Below are positions 36,643-47,812 of a stretch of 64,000 bases of DNA, piece after piece. How positions within the stretch are numbered: position 1 is the stretch's first letter; every line of letters begins with the position of its first letter. The DNA is from Corydoras sp. C115 (Eukaryota; Chordata; Actinopteri; Siluriformes; Callichthyidae), in assembly GCA_019802505.1 (NCBI GenBank), contig JAFMOC010000017.1:464501-528500 (forward strand), in the 5' to 3' direction. Both the position numbers and the translations under genes were made by a program. The notes beneath the pieces were generated by a model. That model did no database searches. It worked only from the letters and a program-made list of their open reading frames with translations, and had not been told where the DNA came from.

Positions 36643-36990
36643 ATGAAACAGCAGCCATTCCAGATTTGCTCAACATCCCTCTTGCTAGTGCTGTTTGTGC
36701 TTCCTGGTGAAGGATTGATGTCACCTCAGAATTCCATCATCCCTGATTGGAAGACTGCTTTGCTGGAATCCTGGTTGATTGAGCCAAAAAAGACTGTGGA
36801 CATGGGGAAAAGAGCGCTACAATCTCTAGTGAAACACCCTATGGACACAATGCACTATGAAAGAGGAGACATTGAGGATTTGGGTGAGGGGGACATGAAA
36901 AGAAATGAAGCTCTTACTTCCATCGTTGGGGGTCTTCAGGCATTTAACAGACAAAAAGGGGGGTTTGGATTTCGCTTTGGAAGAAAGTAA
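36643..36990 (+). CDS. qrfp: QRFP (26RFa)-type RFamide neuropeptide precursor
   Basis: A 115-residue precursor in a single coding exon whose ATG directly follows a splice acceptor. A hydrophobic signal peptide (about residues 1-26, ending LPGEG) is followed by an acidic spacer. A dibasic KR (DMKR) then releases a 25-residue peptide ending GGFGFRF, followed by Gly-Arg-Lys and stop. The Gly supplies the C-terminal amide. Mammalian 26RFa ends GGFSFRF, so this is a QRFP-type ligand for a GPR103-like receptor rather than NPFF, kisspeptin or PrRP. A second Gly-Lys-Arg (VDMGKR, near residue 64) follows a KK pair and could be another processing site. AATAAA at 37265-37270 is a suitable poly(A) signal. 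The MHC-linked position is unexpected to me, so it could be a paralogue of the human-type locus. Confidence 0.85.
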   Translation: MKQQPFQICSTSLLLVLFVLPGEGLMSPQNSIIPDWKTALLESWLIEPKKTVDMGKRALQSLVKHPMDTMHYERGDIEDLGEGDMKRNEALTSIVGGLQAFNRQKGGFGFRFGRK

Positions 36991-38105
36991 AAGCACAAAG
37001 CAGAAAATGTTGTGATTTAAAAAACAAGACTTTTCTATGTATGTAAAACAATTCATTAATTTTAGAGCCTTATTCGCTGTTTTACCATGTTTTATTTACC
37101 ATGTTTTATTGGGTTGTACATGCTTGTATATGATTTTAAAATTCAAATTCTCAATCAGTAGAAATATGAATTATTTTTCATGTATTGAATTTATAACTGG
37201 TATTAGCTCTTGTTATACCACACAATATTTATTCAAAATAACTTAACTTTATTGTTATTTAACAAATAAAAATGATTCCCCATTTGCATATCAACTTCAT
37301 TCCCAATCATGAGGGTTATAACTATGTTAATTGTATGTTATTTAAAACAGAATTCTATAGGTTTTGTAACTGGTAAACTGTAAAATGTATCAAGTTAAAG
37401 ATAAACCAAAGAATACAAATAACGTTCAGCATTATGTCACATCATAATAAAAAGGTACTGAGTTTGACTTCTTGACAGCTTTTTTATCAGTTGTGTCCAT
37501 CTGTGCCTGTGGGGATTTTTGTTTGAGCTTTGGGAAAGAAGCACCCAAAAAAAGTAAAAGCTCCTATAATTGAAAAGAGGTAGCAAACCTAGTTCCTGGA
37601 TCTAAAACGTACAATATTAATATATACATAGATGTATAATACGTACATTCAGCAATTCTGTTTTTAAAACGTTATTACAGAATTGTTATTACAATTACAG
37701 AATTGTAATGACGTCCTAAACGTAAATATGTGCTGTTTAGTTTCTGAAGTGCATTTTTTCTAATTTTCTAATCATTGATTTGTTAAGTTACTGTATTAGA
37801 AAACCAAACTATTTTGCAAAAGCAAATAAAATACTACAAATAATAAGTCCATGTAATTAGTCTGTTTAACGAATAACCAATATCCTATTTTTACTATATT
37901 TTAAATTATATGACCTTAACAACTCCTTTACACCTGGATACTGAAAGCTGTGTGAGGCTGATTGGTTACTTCATTTGCGTCTAATCTGATTGGTTGGCAG
38001 CAGTACACGGAACTTACCTGTTAAAGGTAGATTCATGTTGTTTGTCGTGAGATCTGTGAAGGAAACGAGCTGCGCGCACAACGCAATCTGGATTATAATG
38101 TAAAA
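36991..38105. other. qrfp 3' UTR and class I promoter region
   Basis: AT-rich. It contains the qrfp poly(A) signal near 37265. Two inverted CCAAT boxes (ATTGG at 37961-37965 and 37989-37993) lie about 115-145 bases before the first class I ATG. No full X1-X2-Y module was seen here. Confidence 0.5.
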
Positions 38106-40402
38106 ATGGGACATTCTACACTAATCTTGTGGAGTTTCTTGTTGTTTGGAACTGTTCTTCCAGTTCTAAGTGGTGAGTCGTAAATGTAATTAATATTCGT
38201 ACTTGTGACGCATTTATTACAGAAGCTTCGATGTGTTATAAGAAAACGAAAGTAGACAAAGTCAGTTTTAGGAATCAACTGATTTTGTAATGAACTCTTG
38301 CTTTTGAAAATTAGGTTATTTGCTTTCAAAGTTTAACTCACGTAATATAATGATGTTGTAGATTTGCTTTGATTAATCATGATCTGATACTTTTATGAGG
38401 TGTTTTTCACCTGGCAGGTAATGAAGGGCGGGGCATCGTCAAGGAACCAAACGTCATTATCTTTAGTTAAAGACGGAAGAAGTAAACCTGTTAATCATAC
38501 ATTTGGAATCTTCGTCTAATTTCTTTTTTAATTAATGGTGTTAGACAATAATGTGTTTTCCTGCTGCTCCAAACACTGTCAATTTAATTAATACATTAAT
38601 AAATGTGTATTTTATCAAATGTTCGTTAAAATGTTGTAAATAATAGTTTTATTTATTTATATCGAAAAACATATTAATTCATTAAGTGTTTTTTTTGTTT
38701 TTATTTATCTATTCATTTATTTTAAAATGAGTATTAATTTACAGAGTACTGAGCAAGTTATTACTGTTAGACCAACTGGTAAAGTTAAACTAACTACTTA
38801 AGTGGACTACAAAACCATTTATAATCATTAAGAAATGATGTGTTCAAAGAGACTATAATTATCTTCAACCTTCAATTCTAAGCTTTAATGTGTCAAAATT
38901 TAAATAAAAAAAAGTTAACCAATCAATTAACCTTTTAAAGTTTACAGTCCGTTCTTTATTGCTTGTGATTGTTTTGACAGTGTATATTAAATGAATACAT
39001 TTTTACAGTTGCATGTTTCATTTTTCATTGTAATAGGTGAGCACTCGCTGTTTTACATCTATACTGCTCTCTCCAAAAAACTCAATCTGCCAGGCATCTA
39101 TGAGTTTACAGCACTGGGCATGCTCAATGACAAAGAGCTTGATTACTACAACAGTGAAGATCAGGTGAAGGTTCCAATGCAGACCTGGATGAAAGAGAAA
39201 ATGCAGGAAGATTACTGGGAGAAAGGCACTCAGTCTCGCAGGAGCAAAGAGCAATGGTTCAAGGTCAATGTGGATATTCTGATGGACAGAATGAGACACA
39301 ATAAATCTGGTATTTGAGTTTAAAAGTTATATAAAATGTAGTCGATACTTGTTACGCCAGAGAGTGCGATTCAGTTGTCCATATTTCCTTTCTTTAGACC
39401 TTCATGTTCTTCAGTGGAGACATGGCTGTGTGATTAATGAAAATCCAGATGGAAGTTCAACTTTTAAGGAGGGCATTGATGAGTACAGCTATGATGGTTC
39501 AGAGTTCCTTTCCTTCGATGACCAAAACTCCAGGTGGATTGCTCCAGTTCAGGCTGCTGAGCCGACCAAAAGGAAATGGGATGATGTGGACATTTTAAAC
39601 CAGTACACCAAGAGCTACCTGGAGAAGGAGTGTGTAAAGTGGCTTGGTGAATTTATGGATTATGGAAAGGAAACTTTGCGAAAGCACTGTATGTATCGCC
39701 AGGATTACTTTGTAATTATGTTTTCTTCTTTTTCATGTCGACTTAACTGATTTTCTCTTTTTAGCTCCACCAGAAGTGTATACTTTTCAAAAGAAATCCA
39801 TAAAGGATGCAGAAACAGTCACTCTAATATGTGTGGCCACGGGATACTACCCTCCAGATGTAGAGGTGAGGGTGAGGAAATGTAAGACCTTCCTGCCAGA
39901 ACATCTTGTAACATCTTCAGGGAGCAGACCCAATAATGATGGAACCTATCAAAAGAGAATTAGTGTGGAAGTCAAAGAAAGGGAAATGGAGTCTTACGAT
40001 TGTTATGTATCACACAGCACTCTAGAGGAACCGATAATTAAAATATTTGGTAAGTCTACAGAGAACTGTAATAATATTTTACGTAAAAATCAACAAAGCA
40101 GTTTATATAAATAATTAAATGTAATGTTTGTCAGTGAGTATTGTTGAAAGACTTTATTAACTGTATTTCTTCATGCAGATTCTTCAAGTTCTCCTAGCAT
40201 TGCCATTATTGCAGGAGCGATTATTGGGATTGTGGTTGTGATTGCAGTTGTCTGTGGAGGAGTCTTTATAATAAAGAAAAGAAAACGTACGTAAAAATAA
40301 ATTACAATGTCTAAAGATGCATGTGTGTGTGTTCATGTAATATAGGTGCAGAAGTCCAATTGGATTTCTTTTCTTTTAGATTATAAAATCAGTTGGTTTG
40401 TA

Positions 40403-40437
<35 letters not shown>

Positions 40438-41044
40438 GATGGTGAGACTGAGCATGTCTGTGTAATTTTGCAATATTCAAACTAAATTCAAAGTAAAGTC
40501 TTTTAGCCACTTGTGGCATTCACCTACTGTGATTGTGTTTATACTCTATTATGTCAACTGTGTTATTAAATATACATTGCATGAATATACAGGTTACATT
40601 TGTGTTTTAATTTTTTAGAAAATGGCAGTGCTGATTCTTCGTTAACAAACAGTCAGCAGAGCGTGGATGAGAAAAAGACATTTATCAAAACTGAAACTGG
40701 TAATGCTTCATACTTCTCTTTACAATTGACGTGTGTGGGTAGAGGACTGATGGTTTGAAGCTAAATGCTTATTAATGCATCTTCAATCTTTTAACCACTT
40801 GATGGTTTTGACCTCAGTGACTATGATTTGTTATTACACTGCATTGCCATTCAAGACATATTTATGCTTTTTAGGGAAAAGCAGCGAAGGCAATGAGACT
40901 GGCAAGATGATTTGTAAAGGTAATTATCACTGTAATCTTTTACTTTTGATCATATTTGTCCAAATTGTGTACAAATTACTTAAAGTATACTAGATCATCT
41001 CTGTCCCTTTCACTTTTGCAGGGTTTCAAACAAATTCCATATGA
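38106..41044 (+). CDS. MHC class I alpha chain, gene 1 (Z-lineage-like)
   Basis: Exons 38106-38172 (leader), 39037-39309 (alpha1), 39398-39688 (alpha2), 39765-40049 (alpha3), 40179-40286 (connecting peptide and membrane helix), 40619-40699, 40875-40919 and 41022-41044 (tail) join in phase to about 390 residues. The product pairs with beta2-microglobulin and presents peptides at the cell surface. The usual peptide-terminus anchors are present: Tyr7 (FYIYT), Tyr59 (DYWEKG), Arg84 as in non-mammalian class I, Thr143, Lys146 and Trp147 (PTKRKW), and Tyr159 (KSYLEK). Position 171 is Phe instead of Tyr. The alpha2 (HGC, KECVKW) and alpha3 (LICVAT, YDCYV) disulfide cysteines and the N86 sequon (HNKS) are intact. 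The Z-lineage call is tentative. The last tail exon is uncertain; another ending at 41672-41695 is possible. Confidence 0.88.
40411..40434 (+). repeat. TA microsatellite
   Basis: About 12 TA units in the intron after the membrane-helix exon of class I gene 1. Confidence 0.9.
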
Positions 41045-42740
41045 CTGTTACACAGCTCTTACAAAAGCTATAATGTATCAGTTCGGGTTTTATTTCTTAG
41101 ATGAATATAAAAGTATGGTTTCATATTTAAACAAGAATAGTTTAAACGGTTTATATGTAAAGTGTGTCAAGAACATAGCAACTTTATCAGGTACCAACTA
41201 TATTTATCTAGTGTTGATATTTATCTCTAAAAATCTAACATTTCTCATTTGGTGCCTTCTTAGGGCTCAGTGTTCACACATTTTACTATGGTCTCTGTCC
41301 TTGTCCTCCATGAATAGAGATTTTTTTGGTGTATTTTTAGAATTTTTTTTTTTAACTTTAGAAAAAGTTTTAAGGACCTTGAGTTTTTGCATGTTTTTGA
41401 GACATGGTTTTAAAACATAACTTACCTTGGCAGAAATCCAGCAAAATTGATCGACCAAAAATTAATGGGATAGCCCATGCACAATATGAAGTAATATCTT
41501 GGCATATTTTAAACTAATACAGAAATGGAATAATCCAATGTTAAAAACAAAAGTCTAAGACATTTTCAATAATAAAATGATGAAGGATTATATTAGGAAA
41601 AAGTATTTTTTAAGATGATGTATGTACCATTCTTTATTTGTAATACCTTTTTCATAATTGCTTTTGTTTCAGCTCTGGGAGTTCAGGAAGTGTGATTTTC
41701 TAATATCTTTGTGATATCTAAGCCCCAGATGAAAGGGTTTATTATCCGAAATGACTCCATCTTCTTAAAACATTTTTAACCTAATATTTGAATAACATTT
41801 TGATACTTTATACACCTTAATTCCCTATATAAATACTTGTAAATTTACTGATTTTATTTATAGTAAGTATAAAGTTCATAGCATGGCTTAAATGTTAATG
41901 ATAATTTGGTCAATTTGTTTGTTAGTTAATTAGAGTATTTGTGTACTGATGCTACAACACACTTTTATATGTAATATGTGTAATTAATTATTTTAATATT
42001 TTTAATCAGGTGCAGGTTATGGTTTGTGATTTTTACTAGAAACAAAATTAGCCCAGTTTTGATTTTAAGAAATCATCTGTACACTGTAACTGGCTCAAAA
42101 TATTATTAACATGTTAATGTGAATCTCTGCAAGTTTACCTCAATAACTGTAAAAAATATATTTTAACTTTAAAAAAACAAACAAACAAACAAACAAAAAA
42201 AACCTCCTCTTTAATAGCTTGTACTTGTTTTGTTTCTAAGGAAATAATAACTACCATAAGATCACATGTTATTGAAATAGATATATATATAGATAGATAT
42301 AGAGATATAGATATAGATTATACAGCAATAAATATCTTGCATTATATTGTATTGTTGTGAAATTCAAATTTCTTATAAAATAGTTGTTTACAGCTAGATC
42401 TGACAGGGTAGTAGAATATTTTTCATTTTAGAAAATGCACATTAATTGTTTCTTCTTATAAACACTTGATTTTATTTCATAAATTTAAACATCTTGTAAG
42501 TAAGAATCTTATCTTTGGATTTATGTTGCTTTGATGCAAAACACGAACACTGAATTTTGTTTCTGTCTGATCTCAGTTTTCTTTTTTACGTTGGGTTTTT
42601 TTGAAAGTATTAAATCTGTTTGTGCTGATTTTGTCTTTTGTTTTTATTCCCATTCTCTTGAATCGAATAAAACTGTTGATAATTAAATGAAACACGTGGA
42701 GCCTTTAGGACTGAAAATGCTGTTACAACGTGCTGCATTG
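41045..42740. other. Stretch between the two class I genes
   Basis: AT-rich 3' UTR and intergenic DNA, including an (AAAC)n run near 42174-42198 and a GATA-like run near 42280-42315. No coding exon is supported beyond a possible alternative tail exon of gene 1 at about 41672. Confidence 0.5.
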
Positions 42741-42746
42741 GTGTAT

Positions 42747-42790
42747 AGCAAGCAACAGATGACGCTGAGCTCGTGAGTTTCTTATTGGTC
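42747..42790 (+). promoter_or_regulatory. X1-X2-Y module of class I gene 2
   Basis: AGCAAGCAACAGATGACGCT matches the contiguous X1 (RFX, xxAGCAACAGATG) and X2 (CREB/ATF, TGACGC) boxes of MHC promoters. It is followed about 17 bases later by TTATTGGTC, an inverted CCAAT Y box (NF-Y). The module lies about 100-140 bases before the ATG at 42889. This is the site used by NLRC5 or CIITA enhanceosomes in other vertebrates. Confidence 0.65.
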
Positions 42791-43275
42791 GAATAAACGC
42801 TTCTCTCTCTGAAAGTCTAGCCGAGGCAGCGCACACAGCAACTAGCTCGAATTAATCTGTAAAAAACTGATTGTAAAGACTCATTAAAATGGATAAAAGC
42901 ATTCTGCCGCGGATGGAGGTCACTGTTTTTATTGTCTTTATGGCTGCGGGACTCGGTCTTCCTGTTTATGGAGGTAAGTCATATAACGGAGACAAAGTTC
43001 TCGAAATCGAAAGTAATTTATTAAAGCGGTGACCTAACTTGACGTTAAAAGTTTTAAACGTCATCATTTGTTTTGAAACCGATTGTAAATCGTTTTGCTA
43101 TTTTGCGTTTCATATAAATAAATATCACTACAGGCCGACATTGTGAGATGTAATATTATGAAGCTTTGCTGAATACAGTCAGGCGCCATGTTCCATCTGT
43201 TTCAGTATCAGAAAGCGAAATACAAAGAATAAAGTAAAATCAATGGTAAAATGATACTTATATGTTAGGTATGTT

Positions 43276-43594
43276 AGGTTCTCGATGCTCTTATATGTCG
43301 GAATTCTAATTCTAATTGTAAAGAAATTAGTTTTTACATTATTCAAGTTAAACATTGGTTAATTTAATCAAAAAAAATTATATTATTGGTTTAAATTTGC
43401 CTTAATTTTTCATTTGCTTATGTTTTCCTTTATTTAAATGCAACTCGTCAGTCAATCACAATGGACATGCGTATACTTCTCCAGGAAATGGTGATTTATG
43501 TTTTAATAAGTTAACAATATCTATGAAATGATTAGTATCTGCTAATTACATATATACATATATATATTTTAGGACGTCTCATGCCAATGGAACA
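43276..43594 (+). repeat. Duplicate of class I tail exons inside intron 1 of gene 2
   Basis: This segment matches 46515-46826, which carries the two cytoplasmic-tail exons of the same gene, over about 315 bases: GGTTCTCGATGCTCTTATAT at the start, CAACTCGTCAGTCAATCACA inside, CTCATGCCAATGGAACA at the end. In this copy the first acceptor AG is changed (CTTATG for CTTAGG) and the coding part carries indels, so it is a non-coding relic. Confidence 0.85.
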
Positions 43595-43689
43595 TCTATT
43601 GTATATTATTAACGGATCACGATAGCAGTTGTATATTATACATGATCTATGTGGTTTAATCAGTGAAGACTGCTTGTAAACAGAAAGTT

Positions 43690-43691
<2 letters not shown>

Positions 43692-43756
<65 letters not shown>
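43692..43756 (+). repeat. TA microsatellite
   Basis: Run of about 32 TA units in intron 1 of class I gene 2, close after the duplicated tail segment. Confidence 0.95.
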
Positions 43757-43759
<3 letters not shown>

Positions 43760-44029
43760 AGACACAGTCATGCAAAAGGAAGTACCCTTTGTGTAGTAGG
43801 AAGTATAGTTTGAGATATCAAAAATATATATATATATAAAATATATTTCCAATTTTAATAATTATTTAGGCTCATGTTAATAAAGAGTAGAAATTGTAAA
43901 TGTGTGTTTGTCAAACGTTTTTCAAATGTTTTGTTTAAAAAAATCTGACCCCACTCTTAACTGTTTATACAGCCTTTGGTGAAGGCCAATGATTTCTGAC
44001 AACCACTTAGACTTCAAACCATGGCTAAA

Positions 44030-44030
<1 letters not shown>

Positions 44031-44070
<40 letters not shown>
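44031..44070 (+). repeat. CA microsatellite
   Basis: About 19 CA units in intron 1 of class I gene 2. Confidence 0.95.
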
Positions 44071-44072
<2 letters not shown>

Positions 44073-44217
44073 TCACAAATACCTAACATATAAGTATCAT
44101 TTTACCATGTTTTGATCTATGGAAGGAAACTAAAGCTCCTAAATGATTTCCAGTTATACATGGAAAGAACCCAGGCTGCCCTTACTGATAATATACTAAT
44201 TTGTTGTAAGAAGCTTG

Positions 44218-44485
44218 TGCTCCTGTTGCTCTCTATAAGGCCTCATTACATTATAAAGTTACAAGTGATAACATGCAATATTTGGCTGCCACACATCCAA
44301 CCCATGCATCTTTAATTTACATTACTTTCTGTTTTCCATTTATTTAGATAAACAGCTAGCCACAGCAAAGAATAACACCTGCCTAAACAAACACATCCAA
44401 CTGTTTGGGATGCATTGATTGTGTGGCAGCTAAAATATTGCATTTTACAGTTATCACTCCACTCAATAATCTAAAACATGCTTTA
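44218..44485. mobile_element. Imperfect inverted repeat, MITE-like
   Basis: The left arm (about 44218-44310, containing TGCAATATTTGGCTGCCACA) aligns with the reverse complement of the right arm (about 44398-44485, containing TGTGGCAGCTAAAATATTGCA). The loop is about 90 bases. The long imperfect palindrome suggests a decayed miniature DNA transposon. No target-site duplication was identified. Confidence 0.5.
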
Positions 44486-46514
44486 TAGACAGCAAAAGAT
44501 TCAAAACATAATCAAAACCCACAACATTTTTTAAATAAAAAGGAATAAGTAAAAGCAGAAATATTCCAAACTGGTGAAAAAAATGCAAGCTGAAATACTC
44601 TTGTAGTTGTTTGCAGTGAAAGAGTACACTAATGTTTCATTTTTACACTTCTAAAAGAAATTAAATATTAGGTTTATTTACTGTAATATTATTTTTTTTT
44701 TAATTTTGCTTCGGTAATACGAATTTAGTTATTTGTCATGCCAATAAAGCTTATTTTGAGTTTGTGTTAGTAAAATTTTGAAGTGTCAAAATTAATTTTC
44801 TTTTAGGTTTTTAATTCCCACAGCACAGGATCCTAATCAACATTTTCTTTGTGTCCTGCAGCTGAGCACTCGCTGTTTTACATCTATACTGCTCTATCCA
44901 AACCCTTAAATCTGACAGGCATCTATGAGTTTTCTGCACTGGGCATACTCAATGATAAAGAGCTTGATTACTACAACAGTAAAGATAAGGTGAAAGTTCC
45001 AATGCAGACCTGGATGGAAGAGAAAATGCAGGAAGATTACTGGGAGAAAGGCACTCAGTCTCGCAGGAGCAAAGAGCAATGGTTCAAGGTCAATGTGGAT
45101 ATTCTGATGGACAGAATGAGACACAATAAATCTGGTCTGTATTTAGATCATTATATCAAATATAATGAGTTCTGTTATGTGCCATAGAAAAAAATGACAT
45201 TTTCTTTTTTTAGACCTTCATGTTCTTCAGTGGAGACACGGCTGTGTGGCTACAGAAAATCCAGATGGAAAAGTAATTTTTAAGAAAGGCATCGATGAGT
45301 ACAGCTATGATGGTTCAGAGTTCCTTTCCTTCGATGACAAAACTCCAGGTGGATTGCTCCAGTTCAGGCTGCTGAGCCGACCAAAAGGAAATGGGATGAT
45401 GTGGACATTTTAAACCAGTACACCAAGAGCTACCTAGAGAAGGAGTGTGTAAAGTGGCTCGGTGAATTTATGGAATATGGAAAGAAAACACTTCAGAAAC
45501 ACTGTAAGAGACTCAAAAAAACATAAATCTAGTTGCTGCACCACACATAAAATCTTCCCACCTTTCCCATGTTGCCACCTCTATTTCTGTCTCTTTTTTT
45601 AATGAAAGAAACTGATTTTATTTTGTTTGAAACATATGTTTTGTTGTTTCAGCTCCCCCGGAGGTGTATAAATTCTTCAAAAAATATATAGGAGATCCAA
45701 ACCTGCTGACCCTGACCTGTATGGCCACTAGCTTTTATCCTCCGGATGTGCAGATGTATGTGAGAAAATATAAAACGTTCTTGCCCGAAAATCTTGTAGT
45801 ATCTTCAGGAGTCAGACCTAATGGTGATGGAACCTACCAAATAAAAAAGAGTGTTTTGGTCAATCAGAAAGACATAGACCTTTACGATTGTTATGTGCAA
45901 CACAGCACACTCTCGGAACCCATAATCGTAAATGGAGGTAAGTGTACAGAGAATAGCTTTTAAAAAATCATTTTTTTAAATAAAAGCAGAAAACAAACAT
46001 ATTTAAATGTAAATGTCATGTGTTCCAGACAGTGCTTTATTTAGAAAGTTAATTTGTTGTCATCTTGATTGTTTTTAGTCTCTATGAATTGCGATGTCTG
46101 TACCCCAGTTGTCCTGTCATGATTATAGGGATTATTATTGGAATTATAATTGTTGGAGTGGTCATTATAGTGCTTCGAAAGAAAGGGATCATCAGTGAGT
46201 AGAACATCAATTTATTTTACACAGTTTGTGATAGATATGATTTAACATTAAAAATTGTGCTTAAACCTTGAGTGGCAAATACGAGTGTGACGAGGACTAC
46301 ACAATGGCGCACATTTCACTGGCCTATTTCCTTTACTCGTCATTATCGCAGAGTAATGTACATGTATGTGTCTTAACTTAAGGAATACTGTATATGGGTG
46401 TTTCCTGCAATTCAATAATTTGAAAATAAAATAAATGTTAATGATACAGTACATCTGTAATAGAACAACATTTGCTATAAAAGACTCTTCAGATAACAAA
46501 CAACTTGGATCACA

Positions 46515-46826
46515 AGGTTCTCGATGCTCTTATATGTCGGAATTCTAATTTAACTAACTGAGTTTTTACATTATGCAAGTTAAACATTGGTTAATTTCAT
46601 CAAAAAAATATATATTATTGGTTTAAATTTGCCTTAATTTTTATTTGCTTAGGTTTTCCTTCATGTAATGGCAACTCGTCAGTCAATCACAATGGACATG
46701 CGTATACTTCTCCAGGAAATGGTGATTTATGTTTTAATAAGTTAACAATATCTATGAAATGATTAGTATCTGCTAATTACATATATACATATATATATTT
46801 TAGGAACGTCTCATGCCAATGGAACA
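46515..46826 (+). repeat. Tail-exon segment of class I gene 2 (parent of the intron 1 copy)
   Basis: This is the intact partner of 43276-43594. It retains acceptor CTTAG at 46652, donor GTGATT at 46722 and acceptor TTTTAG at 46803 around the two tail exons. Confidence 0.85.
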
Positions 46827-47331
46827 GTGTAGGATAAAGCTAACGACGGTCTGTCTGGATGTAAGTAGCAGCCTATACAGTGGCACATTAATCAGTTACT
46901 GCAGAAGGTGACAAATCTTTACTTTATTATCTTGATAACTGTCAAACATATTTTTTTTATTTCAAACATTTCTCTAGTACTAGTAAGTTTACTGTTACTG
47001 GGTAAAAGTATATTTAAATTGGCTGTAATATATATTTAATAAGGCTTTGAAATGAATCCTTTATTAAAATGGTAAAGTACTTTTTATTATAAACATCCAG
47101 CTAAACGATAAAATCATTTGAGCTTGTGTGTTTAAGTTTTACTCCAGTTTTTATTAATTATATATATTTTATTAATTATATTTATATATTTTTATAATTT
47201 ATATTAATTATAAGACATTTCATTTTCTTTATTTACAGCAGTAAGAGAGATGACCCAACAAAGAGAAGATGATTGCAATCAGATGGTTTATGCTTACTAA
47301 TATAATTAATTGAGTGCCATTTTATATGTAC

Positions 47332-47334
<3 letters not shown>

Positions 47335-47367
<33 letters not shown>
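47335..47367 (+). repeat. CA microsatellite
   Basis: About 16 CA units. Confidence 0.92.
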
Positions 47368-47589
47368 CTTCTTAAATGTGGCAATTATGCATCACATGCT
47401 AACTTTGATATAGACATTGCTTTTATTTAAATGATAAAGAGTAAAACAGTATTACAAAGTAATGATGATGGTTTTAACAGACTCTAGTTACATTTCACTG
47501 GTTACATGTGGACAGAAAAAAATGAAACAAGGTTTTTCAAAAAGAAAAAACACATCCATACATCCATTAGCTTCTTCTTCTTTATACTC

Positions 47590-47812
47590 TTCTGGGGGGG
47601 GTATGGGGGGTTCCCCATGCCCATCCAGGGGAGAACAATCGCTGGGCACACACTCATTCACACAGACACACACACAAACACACTCTATATGGGGTCATTT
47701 GGAGAATTCAATTGACCTTGATCCATGTTTTTGGACTGTGGGAGGAAACCGGAGATCCTGTAGGAAACCCACGCGGTCACTGGGAGAACATGGATAGTTC
47801 ACCCAGATTGGG
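47590..47812 (-). mobile_element. Degraded SINE fragment
   Basis: Minus-strand remnant with the recognisable blocks TTCCCCATGCCCATCCAGGG, CACTCTATATGGGG and GGACTGTGGGAGGAAACCGG. Internal deletions are present and the 5' end is missing. Confidence 0.8.

Larger units (their letters stand above)
42889..46832 (+). pseudogene. MHC class I alpha chain, gene 2, with a frameshift in alpha2
   Basis: Exons 42889-42973 (leader), 44862-45134 (alpha1), 45214-45503 (alpha2), 45653-45937 (alpha3), 46129-46194 (membrane helix), 46653-46721 and 46804-46832 (tail, stop TAG). The alpha2 exon is 290 nt against 291 in gene 1. One C is missing in GATGACAAAAC near 45337 (gene 1 reads GATGACCAAAAC), which leads to TAA at about 45411-45413. 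With that base the coding sum would be 1098 nt (365 residues). The membrane exon is in frame only from the acceptor ending at 46128; the better-looking acceptor at 46078 meets a TGA, so the connecting peptide is lost or the exon is also damaged. Alpha1 and alpha2 closely match gene 1, alpha3 less so. Either a young pseudogene or an assembly error in a functional gene; I cannot decide from one sequence. If functional, it is a class I antigen-presenting chain with an X1-X2-Y promoter. Confidence 0.72.
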
